From a cf. Phormidesmis sp. LEGE 11477 (GTDB lineage Bacteria; Cyanobacteriota; Cyanobacteriia; Phormidesmidales; Phormidesmidaceae), in the NCBI RefSeq assembly GCF_015207105.1, contig NZ_JADEXO010000032.1, positions 1 to 52,921 of the forward strand: a DNA stretch of 52,921 bases. Reading direction: 5' to 3'. The stretch's first letter is position 1, and the number at the start of each line of letters is the position of its first letter. Made by a program: the position numbers and the translations under genes. Below the pieces are notes generated by a model. It had not been told where the DNA came from and made no database searches. It was given only the letters and a program-made list of their open reading frames with translations. Positions 18,359-27,881 of this stretch are shown here, one piece after another.

Positions 18359-21118
18359 TTATGATGAAGTCGTATCAGACGCTATAGGAAGCGTAAAAAA
18401 GAACGTGCTGCCAATGCCCATTTCACTTTGAGCCCATATTTCGCCCTGATGCTGTCGAACAATGCTTCGACAAATGGCTAGCCCTAGTCCAGTTCCGCCC
18501 TGATGCCCTTTATGTGAATTGTTGAGTTGTTCAAACTGTTCAAAAACAGCTTCTAATTTATCTTTGGGGATACCTCTACCTTCATCTTCTACCTTGATCA
18601 GTAGGATATAATCACTGATTTCTGATCCTGATGCGATCGCAGCTTTTCCCTTTTTACTTAGAGATTGCGACAGCGCAGAGACATCACCTTTGCAAACTTT
18701 CTGCGCCGATATCTTGACTGATGAATGGGCAGGTGAAAACCGAATGGCGTTGCTGAGTAGATTAGCGATAGTCTGAATAATTTTATCTGGATCGACGTAT
18801 AGCTGAACCGATAGCGGAGAAACCAAAAGGTGGATGCTGCGATTGTCTGCCATAGCCCGCATCTCATCGGCGGCTTGCGCCATGATAGTAGATAGATTGC
18901 AGGTCTGCTTGTTTAGTACAACTTTGCCTAGTTTGATGCGCTCGACATCAAGAATATCGCTGACTAATCGAACGAGCCGATTAGTATTCGAAGAAGCAAT
19001 CTCAATCATGCGCTGCTGCTTTGCGGCTGGAATTTCAATCTGCTTTTGAGCCAACAGTCCGAGCGCCGCTCGAATAGAGGTTAAAGGCGTTCTCAGTTCG
19101 TGGCTGACAACGGCGATAAATTCGTCTTTCATCGACTCCATTGCCTGCCGCTCGGTGATGTCTTGGAAAATGACTACCGCACCGATAATTTGGCCATTTT
19201 CTCGAATTGAAGTGCTGACATATTCTACGGGAAACTGAGTGCCGTCTTGTCTTTCAAACAAATCGCCAGTCACGTGATGAGTTTGGCCGTGCTTGATCGT
19301 GTTAAAAATTGGACTTTGTTGCCATTGGTATCGATCGCCCTCTGGTTTGGCATGCTTGAGTAAGTCATGGACGAACTTTCCGACTAGTGCAGAATTAGGG
19401 TGTCCGAGTATCTTGGCAGCCGCTGGATTGGAAAATACGACGTTACCTTTGGGGTCGATGCCGTAGATGCCTTCTCCTGCCGATTTGAGGATCAGTTCGT
19501 TCTGATGGCTTAACCGTGTCAAGGAATCTCTAGCTTCTTGCAAAGCGGCGAGGGCGCGTTCGCGTTCAACAATTTCTTGTGTGAGGTGTCTGTTGGTTTC
19601 TTGTAGTTCGGCTGTGCGCTGCGAAACTCGCTGTTCTAAGGCAGCGTTGAGCGCCTGAACTTTTTGATAGAGCTGATTTTGATAGATCGTAGAAGAAAAT
19701 CTATCGATCAAATCTTGCATGAGTCCAATTTCTCTAGGCTCCCAGGCTAATGCCTGATTGTGCCTGATCTCATGCCACGCTTCAAAGGACTGACGGGGCC
19801 GTCTTTGCCTAGGATCAGAGGCGTCTAGCCGCCCGGCCCATACGGTTTCAACATCGATAGATTGGCGAAACAAACTAAGATAGCCTAGGAATTGATTTTG
19901 GTGAACTAGCTTGGCTATCAGCACGCTGCGAATATCGGCGCGAGCAAATGCCTCAGCAATAGGGGATGGAATGTGAGCGGCATTTGTATCAGAAATTGCC
20001 CACAAATTGGCAACAATCTGATTGGACAAGTCATTTTGTAGCCACATTTCCCATTCACTTAGGTGCTCTATTTCTTCTATTGCTATGGTGTTTGTCTTTT
20101 GCGGTTCTAGCTGACAATGTGTGAGTTCTGCAGTTTTTGAGGCTAGAGTCTCTAACTTTAAAGTCTTTGATTCTGGCGTTTCTAGCTCTAGATTTTCTAT
20201 GTCTCGATCTACTAACGCTGATGAAACTGACGCTTTAGCAGCAGCTATCTTCGCTCGAACAGGTTGTCTCCCGGCGAGTACCCATCTATCCTTGACTATC
20301 TGATTTGAGCCGATTTGAGCGGAGTTTTGAGGCGTAGGCGAGTCTAACTTCTGGTCTGAACTCGCTGTAGTATACAGCCGTCCACCCGAACACCGCAGCG
20401 CACTGATAATATGATCGAGCGCTCTTTGAAGCGGATCTTCGATCGTGGAATGGAGGTAAGAAACGGTTTGGTTGATGATAGCTTCGTGCTGACCCTGCAA
20501 GCGGGTGAGCTGAAGCAGATTAGCATGAGAAATAGCAACCGTAACCTGATCGGCAATCAGTTGAACAATTTCTAACTCTCTGTTGCCAAACCGCTTGGGA
20601 ACGCTGTGGTGAGCTACTAACAAGCCCCATAGCCGATGTCGATGAAGAATAGGAACGACCAGAGAAGACTGCACGCCCATGGCGGTGAGATATTCGACAT
20701 GGCAAGGATCGACTTTGCGAAAGGAAAGCCGAGTCGATTTTTCTTTGAGTAGGGCCGCTTTAAAGTCTGCACTTAGCAGCGGGCTGAGGCCAATTTCTTG
20801 GGTAGAGACATTGACGATGCTGCGCTGGCCTAGCTTCAAAAACAGCTCGCGAGCCTGTTCGGGAATATCTTCGGCAGGAAACCGCTGAGCGAGCAGTGAG
20901 GGCAAGTGCTGCCGGTAGATAGCTTCGGCGACGACTTCGCCGCTGCCATCGGTGTGAAACTGGTAGATCTTGACTCGATCGGTTTTGAGGAACCGACGCA
21001 TCTCATCAACGGTCGCTTCTAGAATTTCGGGCAGCTCAAGCGATTGCCGGATGCGGTTAGTCATCCGGTGCAAAAGCTCTTCTAAATTTCTGACGGTGTT
21101 GGAGGAGCGTTGGGTCAT
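18359..21118 (-). CDS. rfpA: Knotless phytochrome sensor histidine kinase of FaRLiP
   Basis: The 919-residue protein lacks an N-terminal PAS domain and opens with a phytochrome GAF domain (about 10-205). This has the FPAEDIP motif at 80-86 and the bilin-attachment pair Cys139-His140 in VDPCHVEYLTAMGV. A PHY domain follows (about 215-480), with the tongue motifs WAG near 427 and PRQSF near 441. Then come a coiled segment (~490-540), a PAS domain (~540-660), HisKA with His673 in VVSHELRTPL, and the HATPase (NLLSNAIRFSP, EGRGIP, GTGLGLAI). This order matches RfpA, the far-red photoreceptor. Its start overlaps the rfpB stop by 4 bp. Residues ~285-345 form an unusual Glu/Thr/Lys-rich insertion inside PHY. 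Confidence 0.93.
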   Translation of the reverse strand: MTQRSSNTVRNLEELLHRMTNRIRQSLELPEILEATVDEMRRFLKTDRVKIYQFHTDGSGEVVAEAIYRQHLPSLLAQRFPAEDIPEQARELFLKLGQRSIVNVSTQEIGLSPLLSADFKAALLKEKSTRLSFRKVDPCHVEYLTAMGVQSSLVVPILHRHRLWGLLVAHHSVPKRFGNRELEIVQLIADQVTVAISHANLLQLTRLQGQHEAIINQTVSYLHSTIEDPLQRALDHIISALRCSGGRLYTTASSDQKLDSPTPQNSAQIGSNQIVKDRWVLAGRQPVRAKIAAAKASVSSALVDRDIENLELETPESKTLKLETLASKTAELTHCQLEPQKTNTIAIEEIEHLSEWEMWLQNDLSNQIVANLWAISDTNAAHIPSPIAEAFARADIRSVLIAKLVHQNQFLGYLSLFRQSIDVETVWAGRLDASDPRQRRPRQSFEAWHEIRHNQALAWEPREIGLMQDLIDRFSSTIYQNQLYQKVQALNAALEQRVSQRTAELQETNRHLTQEIVERERALAALQEARDSLTRLSHQNELILKSAGEGIYGIDPKGNVVFSNPAAAKILGHPNSALVGKFVHDLLKHAKPEGDRYQWQQSPIFNTIKHGQTHHVTGDLFERQDGTQFPVEYVSTSIRENGQIIGAVVIFQDITERQAMESMKDEFIAVVSHELRTPLTSIRAALGLLAQKQIEIPAAKQQRMIEIASSNTNRLVRLVSDILDVERIKLGKVVLNKQTCNLSTIMAQAADEMRAMADNRSIHLLVSPLSVQLYVDPDKIIQTIANLLSNAIRFSPAHSSVKISAQKVCKGDVSALSQSLSKKGKAAIASGSEISDYILLIKVEDEGRGIPKDKLEAVFEQFEQLNNSHKGHQGGTGLGLAICRSIVRQHQGEIWAQSEMGIGSTFFFTLPIASDTTSS

Positions 21119-23187
21119 GACAGGGAACTAGAAAGGCTGCAATCGACGGCGGCGATCGCCTGCTGAATGTGCGATCGCTTCATTTGGCGACTGAGGTGAG
21201 CCAGCAGCTGTGCGTCTGGCAACGATTTCTCTATAAGGTTGTTAGCACCGGCTCTAAAGGCGGCCTGATGCAGATGTTTATCAGTATTAGCGGTGAAAAA
21301 TACAATGGGCAGATGCCGCCAGTCAGGGGCCTGTCGAACCGTCTGGCATAGTTCGATGCCAGTAAATTGCGGCATCGAGATATCTAGCAGCAGCAAGTCA
21401 GGGTTTTCTGCTTGCAGCGTTTCCCAAAAATTCAACGGTTCATCTAAAGTGACTACCTGGTAGTTTCTCTGCGCTAGCCGAGTTTGCAGCGCTTGCAAAA
21501 TTTGAGGATCGTCATCGACGGCTAGAATCTTGTGAGAAAGCGACGGGGGATGCGATCGCAATAGCTCTATCGTTTTGACGACCCTGGCGACATCTGGGCT
21601 ACAGAAGAAGAGATAGTCACCTAGCTGCGTAGCTTTGACCCGGTTAGATAGCGAGCCATCAGCGCTACATATCAGCAGCATAAGAGAAGGCACTCTGTGT
21701 AAGAGAGCGTCTAGCGCAGATAGCGGCTGTACTTTTGAAGTGCTATCTGAAGTGTTATCTAAAGTACTCTGGGGGGTAATCTTTGAAGCACTCTCTAGCT
21801 CGTTGAAGTTAGGCTTATTAAAGTCAGGCTCGTCGAAGTTAGAAGAGAAGGAAGATTCTAGCAGAACAACATCGGGTAGTATCCTTTCGGACTGAGCTGA
21901 AATAGCTGTTTTCTCTAAGTCAGCACTCGTATTAGCAGACTCAAAAGACAGCATCTTTGATAAGTCCTCTACCTGGTGAAAGACTTTGACGGTGACGCCC
22001 TTTGACCACAGCGTAGTCACTAGCAGTGACGTAATTTCTAACTGAGGATCTATCAAAACCAGCAAAGGCGCGGTGGTTGTTTTTGCGTCTGTATTTTCCT
22101 GCTGTGCGATCGCCTCGTCTAATATCTTTTCTAGCGCTTCGATCGATTCTACTAAGCGGAGCCTATCGCCTGGAGAGATAGGAACTTCACCTTCCAACAA
22201 TAGTTGAATTTGTTTGGCGCATTCAGAGCCCTCGGTAAAGCCAAAGATACCAAGTACTCCGGCTAGACTGTGCGAGCTGCGATAGGCAGATTTTCTTAGC
22301 TCTTTGGCAAGACTACCTGTTTGAATTTGCTCACGCGCCTGCTGTAATATCGCTAGTCGAGCGTTTTGTTGACACTTCACGGACTTCCACAGCGTAGCCA
22401 GCGCCGCCTTTGTCTGCCGATAACGAGCCTCTACAACATTTGAATCAGCGCCTTGCAGCTCGATAGCTTTAGAGTCTTCAGAACGTGGGCTTTCAGCGGG
22501 TAGGCTTTCAGCTTTGAGCGGCTTCAGGCGATAGCCCACGCCATAAACCGTTTCAATACAATCAGCCGGCGCACCCGCGTTCTTTAGCTTTCGCCGCAGC
22601 CCTTTTATGTGAGAAGTGACGGTTTCTTCTCCAGGCGCATCGCTGTAGCTCCAAAGATTGTCGATGATTGCCTGACGACTGAACACCTGTCCAGGGTTTC
22701 TTAAAAACAGCTCAACCATGGCGTGTTCTTTAGGGGTCAATAAAAGCTGTTGGCCTCGATAGGTTAGTTCTCTACTGTTGACCTCTAATCGCAAATTTTC
22801 CCACTCAAACGCGAGTACAACAGAGGTGTTTACCCTTCTTAGCAGCGCTCGCACTCTGGCTAGCAGCTCCTCTAATTCAAATGGCTTGGTGATATAGTCG
22901 TCTGCGCCAGCATTGAATCCAGCAATTTTCTTACTGCTAGCGTCGAGCGCTGTGACGAAAAGCACAGGCATAGTGTATTTTTCAGCGCGTAGCTGCCGGC
23001 AAAACTCAATGCCGTCTAGCTCTGGCAGCAAGACATCTAGAATAATCAGATTGTAGTCGGAGGCGCTGACCAGTTGCCAGCCAATATGCCCGCTGTGGGC
23101 GACATCAACAGTGTAGTGCTCATCAGTTAGCACTTTGTGAAGGATTTTAGCGACTGATTCGTCATCCTCGACGAGTAGAATCCTCAT
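21115..23187 (-). CDS. rfpB: Multi-domain DNA-binding response regulator of FaRLiP
   Basis: The 690-residue protein opens with a receiver domain (phospho-Asp D51, Lys in TKPFELEE near 101) and an OmpR/PhoB-type winged-helix DNA-binding domain (about 128-225, TSHIKGLRRKLK and VYGVGYRLK). An HPt-like segment follows with His306 in SSHSLAGVLGIFGF. Then come a degenerate receiver (~373-540), where the phosphorylation site reads LLESS with Glu instead of Asp, and a second true receiver (~553-672, D602). RfpB is the transcription activator of far-red genes. A low-complexity insert rich in Asn/Phe/Asp/Glu (about 448-465) breaks the pseudo-receiver. It is the first gene of the rfpBAC operon. Confidence 0.92.
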   Translation of the reverse strand: MRILLVEDDESVAKILHKVLTDEHYTVDVAHSGHIGWQLVSASDYNLIILDVLLPELDGIEFCRQLRAEKYTMPVLFVTALDASSKKIAGFNAGADDYITKPFELEELLARVRALLRRVNTSVVLAFEWENLRLEVNSRELTYRGQQLLLTPKEHAMVELFLRNPGQVFSRQAIIDNLWSYSDAPGEETVTSHIKGLRRKLKNAGAPADCIETVYGVGYRLKPLKAESLPAESPRSEDSKAIELQGADSNVVEARYRQTKAALATLWKSVKCQQNARLAILQQAREQIQTGSLAKELRKSAYRSSHSLAGVLGIFGFTEGSECAKQIQLLLEGEVPISPGDRLRLVESIEALEKILDEAIAQQENTDAKTTTAPLLVLIDPQLEITSLLVTTLWSKGVTVKVFHQVEDLSKMLSFESANTSADLEKTAISAQSERILPDVVLLESSFSSNFDEPDFNKPNFNELESASKITPQSTLDNTSDSTSKVQPLSALDALLHRVPSLMLLICSADGSLSNRVKATQLGDYLFFCSPDVARVVKTIELLRSHPPSLSHKILAVDDDPQILQALQTRLAQRNYQVVTLDEPLNFWETLQAENPDLLLLDISMPQFTGIELCQTVRQAPDWRHLPIVFFTANTDKHLHQAAFRAGANNLIEKSLPDAQLLAHLSRQMKRSHIQQAIAAVDCSLSSSLS

Positions 23188-23503
23188 TTTTCAACCTATT
23201 GATAAAAGAACTTTTGTTATGTCCTTTAGCCGCTTCTACAAAGGCTTAGCTTTGGCTTGGTGCCAGTCTTCGCCTAATCTTCAACCATCTCAATCTTCAG
23301 ATGCCTTGATCTTCAGACACCATGCTAAAGCACAGCATCCAGCAGCAATATTTAAGGGCGATGTTCAAGAGCCAGGTTTAGAAGCGAGCTAAAGGGAAGG
23401 GTGTAAGAGAAATACCAACAGAGAGAATTAGATTTCATCGCTAATTAAGACGATTCTAGCGGTGCATGTTTCTCTCTCTTCAGAGTATATAAAAAGTTGG
23501 AGT
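23188..23503 (-). promoter_or_regulatory. Leader and promoter region of the rfpB-rfpA-rfpC operon
   Basis: This gene-free stretch lies between the psaJ2-side hairpin and the rfpB start. AGGTTG precedes the ATG as a possible ribosome-binding site. A TATATA-type stretch (near 23487-23492) could be part of a promoter but is not a clear consensus. I found no tandem 11-bp repeat like that before chlF. The separation from the psa genes by a hairpin suggests that rfpBAC has its own promoter here. Confidence 0.45.
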
Positions 23504-23530
23504 GCTGGCTGATGTCTAGAATCAGCCAGC
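23504..23530 (-). terminator. Probable terminator after psaJ2
   Basis: A perfect 10-bp inverted repeat (GCTGGCTGAT at 23504-23513 and its complement at 23521-23530) has a 7-base loop. Read on the minus strand it is followed after 9 bases by CTTTTTATA. It lies 40 bp past the psaJ2 stop and before rfpB, so it probably ends the photosystem transcript. The distance of the T-run from the stem makes it a less than ideal intrinsic terminator. Confidence 0.6.
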
Positions 23531-23569
23531 GGCAAGCCTTCTCACAGCTATGGATATAACTAGACTCGC

Positions 23570-23710
23570 TTAAGGCACGCTATGGAAATAAGTGCCGTAC
23601 TGCAGTCCTGGGAAAAAATGATTCAGCTCGATCAGAACAACAGAAAGAGAAACTAGAGCCACAGTTGCCATAATGGGCGCACTTGTTAGATATTTGATGA
23701 AGTATTTCAT
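23570..23710 (-). CDS. psaJ: Photosystem I subunit IX (far-red paralog)
   Basis: The 46-residue protein starts at ATG 23710 with MKYFIKYLTSAP, continues as one membrane helix and ends after an LNHFFPGLQ segment, the classical PsaJ pattern. A longer frame reaching into psaF is an artefact. PsaJ sits next to PsaF at the edge of PSI and helps hold it. The protein is slightly longer than the ~40 residues of common PsaJ. Its place in the FaRLiP cluster marks it as psaJ2. Confidence 0.93.
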   Translation of the reverse strand: MKYFIKYLTSAPIMATVALVSLSVVLIELNHFFPGLQYGTYFHSVP

Positions 23711-23793
23711 ACGGAGTCTCCAAACGGTAGCGTTAATCTCGGTAGGGTTAATTGCGGTAAAGTTAGTTGCGGTAGAGCCGATTGAGAAGACTG

Positions 23794-24300
23794 CTATCGA
23801 GGGGATACAGAGACTTCGGATACCGGCGCAGTTAGCTCTCCAGTCGTTAGCTCTTTGAGCGCGAGGAGAGGCCACAGCAGTCCCTGTACAAAGGACTTGA
23901 TAGCCAGCGCCACATCGATAAAGATTTCCGTTTCTTCTGGTTTGGCATTGCGATTGCTGCTAATCAGGTAAGCTCGGCCCGACCAGCCAATAAACCCAGC
24001 GACATAGAAGAAAATTCCGAAGGGAATCAGCACGTCTATGGCCCGATCGAAGCGCAGCTGCTGATGAGGCAGCCCTTCTGCGCCGCAGAGCAAGTTGGCA
24101 GCATAGGACTGATAAGGCGTATCAAAGTAGTAGCCGTCTGGGGCATTTTGCATTCTCTCATTAAATGCTGGTGAAGACGCACAGGGAACTAAATGAGTGC
24201 CTGCGTAGGCTTCTGAGGCAGCCGCAGCAGGCGATGCCACGTTAAGCCACACAAAAGCGGCTAATAAAAGTGAGAAAAACTTGTGCATAGTCTTGTGCAT
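23794..24300 (-). CDS. psaF: Photosystem I subunit III (far-red paralog)
   Basis: The 168-residue protein starts at ATG 24300. A TTG further upstream would add 13 non-family residues. A signal peptide (MHKTMHKFF, then a hydrophobic stretch ending AAAA at about residue 29) directs the N-terminal domain to the thylakoid lumen. The mature part shows LVPCASSPAFNERM, two conserved Cys, the RFDRAIDVLIPFGIFFYVAGFIGWSGRAYL segment with a membrane helix, and a C-terminal helical tail. PsaF helps dock the soluble electron donor at PSI. The gene belongs to the psaL-I-F-J unit. Confidence 0.95.
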   Translation of the reverse strand: MHKTMHKFFSLLLAAFVWLNVASPAAAASEAYAGTHLVPCASSPAFNERMQNAPDGYYFDTPYQSYAANLLCGAEGLPHQQLRFDRAIDVLIPFGIFFYVAGFIGWSGRAYLISSNRNAKPEETEIFIDVALAIKSFVQGLLWPLLALKELTTGELTAPVSEVSVSPR

Positions 24301-24423
24301 AGCTATGTTTTCCTGATAAACGAATAAATCTTTTTCCAAATTTTGGCTGAGCCGATAATTGACTTACCTTCGATCGAGATATGGTATGTCAAATTACGGA
24401 TGGGTCAAATTACGAATAGGTCA

Positions 24424-24636
24424 TTAAGGTGAAACATCTTGTCCCATCGCTTCATTACTCCCTGCGTTGCTACCCATTATCTCAATATCAAGGCCGCCTT
24501 CGCCGCCCTCTCTTTCGATCCACAAAAAGGCGATCGCAAATATGGGGAAAGGCAAGATGTAGGTAATCATTGGAATCATAATCCAGGGAAGCCAGGCGGC
24601 GGCGTAAGCGCCTTCGAGCTGAGTTGCATCTACCAT
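24424..24636 (-). CDS. psaI: Photosystem I subunit VIII with extended C-terminus (far-red paralog)
   Basis: The 70-residue protein has a single membrane helix (about residues 12-40, WLPWIMIPMITYILPFPIFAI) followed by FLWIEREGG, the PsaI pattern. Common PsaI has about 38-40 residues. Here an acidic, Gly/Asn/Ser-rich tail of about 25 residues follows (up to GQDVSP). PsaI binds PsaL and affects PSI trimer contacts. The tail would lie on one face of the membrane next to PsaL; its role is unknown. Confidence 0.88.
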   Translation of the reverse strand: MVDATQLEGAYAAAWLPWIMIPMITYILPFPIFAIAFLWIEREGGEGGLDIEIMGSNAGSNEAMGQDVSP

Positions 24637-24788
24637 CTGATTGAATCTCCTATCTAATCTAGGGGTTTAGTGTTTGTGACTGAAACGCCTATCTAGGTGT
24701 ATTGATAGGCGTATTGATGAGCGTCTTGATGGGTGTCTTACTGGGCGGATCACCAAACGTGTTGTGAAGAACAAAACGAAGAACAAAA

Positions 24789-25313
24789 CTAGCCCACGTT
24801 AACCGCACCTCGAAGAATGCTATCGAGCACGTCAAAATTTTCTAGTAACGCATAGGCAAAGATCGCACCCCCTAATGAGCCCATCAAAATGCCACCGCTA
24901 AGCTGATACCAGTCTTCTTTTTTACGGAGCGGACGTAGCCGATCTCTAGAATGAGAATTGTATGTGCCGCGCGGATCGCCTTGAAACGTGGCTAGGGCAA
25001 AAATAGAAATACCCAAACAAGCCGATACGGTAATGTAAATAGCCGTGATCAAGCCGCTGAGATTGGCTCCGTGACTGCCTTCTTTTAGCGGACCAAAAAC
25101 CACCTCTGGCCCGACTAGAAAGTAGCCGTGAGCCATGCCAATCTCTAACCCTCTAAGGAAAGGTGTGAGTCCGGGGCGGTAGGCAGGCAGGTTGTTGATA
25201 AAGGCTTTAGCTAGGTTAGAGCTATTGATTGGCGTAGCCAGATTACCCAGCTGAGGATTGCCCTGGTACGGCTGAATGGGATCATCGCTGATATAGGCAT
25301 CGCTAGCAGACAT
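24789..25313 (-). CDS. psaL: Photosystem I subunit XI (far-red paralog)
   Basis: The 174-residue protein is PsaL: an N-terminal region with YQGNPQLGNLATPINSS, LPAYRPGLTPFLRGLEIGMAHGYFLVGP, and two further membrane helices. PsaL organises PSI trimers and connects the subunits. The longer middle loop (about residues 122-142, FQGDPRGTYNSHSRDRL) is typical of the family. ATG 25313 follows a Shine-Dalgarno-like GAGAGG. A hairpin and a tandem 13-bp repeat precede it. Confidence 0.95.
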   Translation of the reverse strand: MSASDAYISDDPIQPYQGNPQLGNLATPINSSNLAKAFINNLPAYRPGLTPFLRGLEIGMAHGYFLVGPEVVFGPLKEGSHGANLSGLITAIYITVSACLGISIFALATFQGDPRGTYNSHSRDRLRPLRKKEDWYQLSGGILMGSLGGAIFAYALLENFDVLDSILRGAVNVG

Positions 25314-25381
25314 GGAAATAACCTCTCTAGAATTGTGAAAAGGGAATTACAGAAGGGGACTGTAAATAAGTGAATGCATAG

Positions 25382-25407
25382 AAAGTCTGTGCAAAAAGTC
25401 TATGCAA
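25382..25407 (-). repeat. Tandem 13-bp repeat upstream of psaL2
   Basis: AAAGTCTGTGCAA at 25382-25394 is directly followed by AAAGTCTATGCAA at 25395-25407; 12 of 13 bases agree. It lies about 70-95 bp before the psaL2 start, downstream of the hairpin after psaB2, so it is in the right place for a regulator site of the psaL-I-F-J unit. The sequence differs from the 11-bp repeat before chlF. Confidence 0.6.
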
Positions 25408-25438
25408 AATGACCAACAAACTAAAAAGAAAGAAGAAA

Positions 25439-25464
25439 GTTCTGACCGGTCTAGCAGTCAGAAC
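25439..25464 (-). terminator. Hairpin with T-rich tail between psaB2 and psaL2
   Basis: GTTCTGAC at 25439-25446 pairs exactly with GTCAGAAC at 25457-25464, with a 10-base loop. On the minus strand the stem is followed at once by a T-rich run (TTTCTTCTTTCTTTTT). This fits an intrinsic terminator or attenuator about 130 bp after the psaB2 stop. It would lower read-through into psaL2. Confidence 0.65.
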
Positions 25465-25597
25465 CTGTCTGGGACGAGGAGAGTCCACAGAATGGGTGCC
25501 GGGGCGAGGCAAAATGTGAATGAGTGATGCGATCGCCCCAGCAATGCTTTAGATCCGAGCGTTAGATTCGAGCCTTAGATCTGGGCTTTGAACCTGG

Positions 25598-27829
25598 TCA
25601 CGGGAACCTACTGCCGGTAGAGGCTATCAGAAAGGCTCCATAGGTCGCTATATTGCCGACCGTAAAGTGAACCAGTCCGACCAGCCGCGCCTGCACAATC
25701 GAGAGTGCTACAGGCTTGTCTTTGGGATAGCCAAAGGAGAGCGGTGTGTTCTCGTGGGCCCACATCAGGGTTTCGATTAGCTCTTGCCAGTAGCCCCTCC
25801 AAGTGATGAGGAACATAAAGCTAATCGCCCATACCAGATGGCCAAAGAGAAAGATCCAGGCCCAGATGGCTAGATTATTGGTGCCATACGGGTTGTATCC
25901 ATTAATCAGCTGCGCTGAGTTCAGCCACAGATAGTCTCTAAACCAGCCCATGAGATAGGTCGAGCCTTCGTTGAACTGGGCGACATTGCCGCTCCAGATA
26001 GCCAAATGCTTCCAGTGCCAGTAAAAGGTCACCCATGCCAACGTATTGAGCATCCAGAAAGTCGCTAGGTAGACAGAGTCCCAAGCGGAGATATCGCAGG
26101 TGCCGCCTCGACCAGGGCCATCACAGGGGAAGGCATAGCCGAAGTCTTTTTTATCGGGCATTAGCTTCGAGCCACGGGCATCGAGTGCGCCTTTGACCAG
26201 AATCAAGGTGGTGACATGCAGACCGAGCGCGATCGCATGATGCACTAGAAAGTCGCCTGGCCCAATCGCTAAAAACAAAGAGTTGGTGCCATTGTTAATC
26301 GCCTCTAGCCAGCCTGGTAGCCAGACATTGGCATGGTTGGGCCAAGCCGTTGAGGCAATGCTATCAGGATTGGACAGCAGCGAGCTGATGCCGTAGAGCG
26401 CTTTGCCGTGAACAGATTGAATCCACTGGGCAAAAACAGGCTCAACCAAAATCTGTTTGTCCGGGCTGCCAAAGGCCACTTCACAGTCGTTGTGTACATA
26501 CAGCGCCAAGGTGTGAAAGCCCAGGAACAAAGAAACCCAGCTCAGATGAGAGATAATCGCTTCTTTGTGGTCAAGCACTCTAGCGAGCACGTTGTTTTCA
26601 TTAGCAACCGGGTCATAGTCTCGGATTAAGAAGATAGCGCCGTGGGCGAAGGCTCCTAGCATCAGAAAGCCAGCAATATACTGATGATGCGTATAGAGCG
26701 CTGCCGTCGTCGTATAGTCCCTGGCGATAAAGGCATAGGGCGGCATGGCATACATGTGCTGAGCCACCAGCGAGGTGACCACGCCGAGGCAGGCTAGGTG
26801 CCAGCCTAGCTGGAAGTGCAAAGAGTTGTTGTAGGCGTCATAAATACCCTTGTGACCCCGCCCGGTATTAGGCGCGATGAAGAATCCCTTTATGCCTGGG
26901 CCTTGAAGCGATTCGGTCATCTCCTTGATATTGTGACCAATGCCAAAGTTGGTGCGGTACATATGGCCCGCAATGATGAAGATGACTGCGATCGCCAAAT
27001 GGTGATGCGCCATATCCGTCAGCCACAGCGACTCGGTTTGCGGATGAAACCCACCCAAAAAGGTGAGGATCGCGGTGCCAGCCCCTTGAGAGCTGTTGAA
27101 TACATGCTCTGTAGTATCTGGATTAAGCGCATACGCTCCCCAGTCTCCCGTAAAGAAAGGCTTTAGCCCAGCCGGGTGGGGTGGCATCGAGAGAAAGTTA
27201 TCCCAGCCGACATGCTGGCCGCGCGATTCAGGAATAGCGACATGCACTAAGTGCCCGGTCCAAGCGAGGGAGCTGACGCCGAATAAACCGGCCAAATGGT
27301 GGTTTAAGCGAGATTCAGCATTTTTGAACCAGGCTAGACTAGGTCGGTATCGCGGCTGCAAATGCAGCCATCCGGCATAGAGCATGACAGCGGCTAGCAG
27401 CAGCAAGAACATCGCGCCTGAGAACAGATCGCCATTGGTTCGCATGCCGATGGTGTACCACCAGTGATATACCCCTGAGTAGCAGAAATTGACCGGGTTG
27501 CCAGCACCCGCAGGCGTAAAGGCATCCATCGCTGCCGGCCCAAACTGAGGGTCCCAAATAGCGTGCGCGATCGGTGAGATATTAAGCGGATCTTTGATCC
27601 AAGCCTCGAAGTTACCCTGCCAGGCTACATGAAAAAGAATGCCAGAAATCCAGAGAAAGATAATGGCAAGATGGCCAAAATGGGAGGCGAAAATCCTTTG
27701 ATAAAGACTTTCTTCGGTCATGCCATCGTGGCTTTCAAAATCATGAGCCGTGGCGAGCGAGTAGAAGATTCGCCGAGTGGTCGGATCTTGCTGTAACTCC
27801 TGACTAAATTTTGGAAATTTTGTCGCCAT
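25598..27829 (-). CDS. psaB: Photosystem I core protein A2 (far-red PsaB paralog)
   Basis: The 743-residue protein is full-length PsaB with eleven predicted membrane helices. The Fx cluster ligands are C569 and C578 in [18 protein letters not shown]. It pairs with PsaA to bind P700, the electron-transfer chlorophylls, phylloquinones and Fx. As part of the FaRLiP cluster it would replace the white-light PsaB and carry some Chl f sites; which sites cannot be read without alignment. It follows psaA2 by 94 bp with a strong hairpin between them. Confidence 0.96.
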   Translation of the reverse strand: MATKFPKFSQELQQDPTTRRIFYSLATAHDFESHDGMTEESLYQRIFASHFGHLAIIFLWISGILFHVAWQGNFEAWIKDPLNISPIAHAIWDPQFGPAAMDAFTPAGAGNPVNFCYSGVYHWWYTIGMRTNGDLFSGAMFLLLLAAVMLYAGWLHLQPRYRPSLAWFKNAESRLNHHLAGLFGVSSLAWTGHLVHVAIPESRGQHVGWDNFLSMPPHPAGLKPFFTGDWGAYALNPDTTEHVFNSSQGAGTAILTFLGGFHPQTESLWLTDMAHHHLAIAVIFIIAGHMYRTNFGIGHNIKEMTESLQGPGIKGFFIAPNTGRGHKGIYDAYNNSLHFQLGWHLACLGVVTSLVAQHMYAMPPYAFIARDYTTTAALYTHHQYIAGFLMLGAFAHGAIFLIRDYDPVANENNVLARVLDHKEAIISHLSWVSLFLGFHTLALYVHNDCEVAFGSPDKQILVEPVFAQWIQSVHGKALYGISSLLSNPDSIASTAWPNHANVWLPGWLEAINNGTNSLFLAIGPGDFLVHHAIALGLHVTTLILVKGALDARGSKLMPDKKDFGYAFPCDGPGRGGTCDISAWDSVYLATFWMLNTLAWVTFYWHWKHLAIWSGNVAQFNEGSTYLMGWFRDYLWLNSAQLINGYNPYGTNNLAIWAWIFLFGHLVWAISFMFLITWRGYWQELIETLMWAHENTPLSFGYPKDKPVALSIVQARLVGLVHFTVGNIATYGAFLIASTGSRFP

Positions 27830-27881
27830 GGTTCCAAAGAGATAATAGGTTTTGCATGATGTTTGTTGTTATTTCATCAGT

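Noticed and set aside
23711-23875. Longer N-terminus for psaJ2
   Set aside because: It would overlap psaF2; the family N-terminus MKYF starts at 23710.
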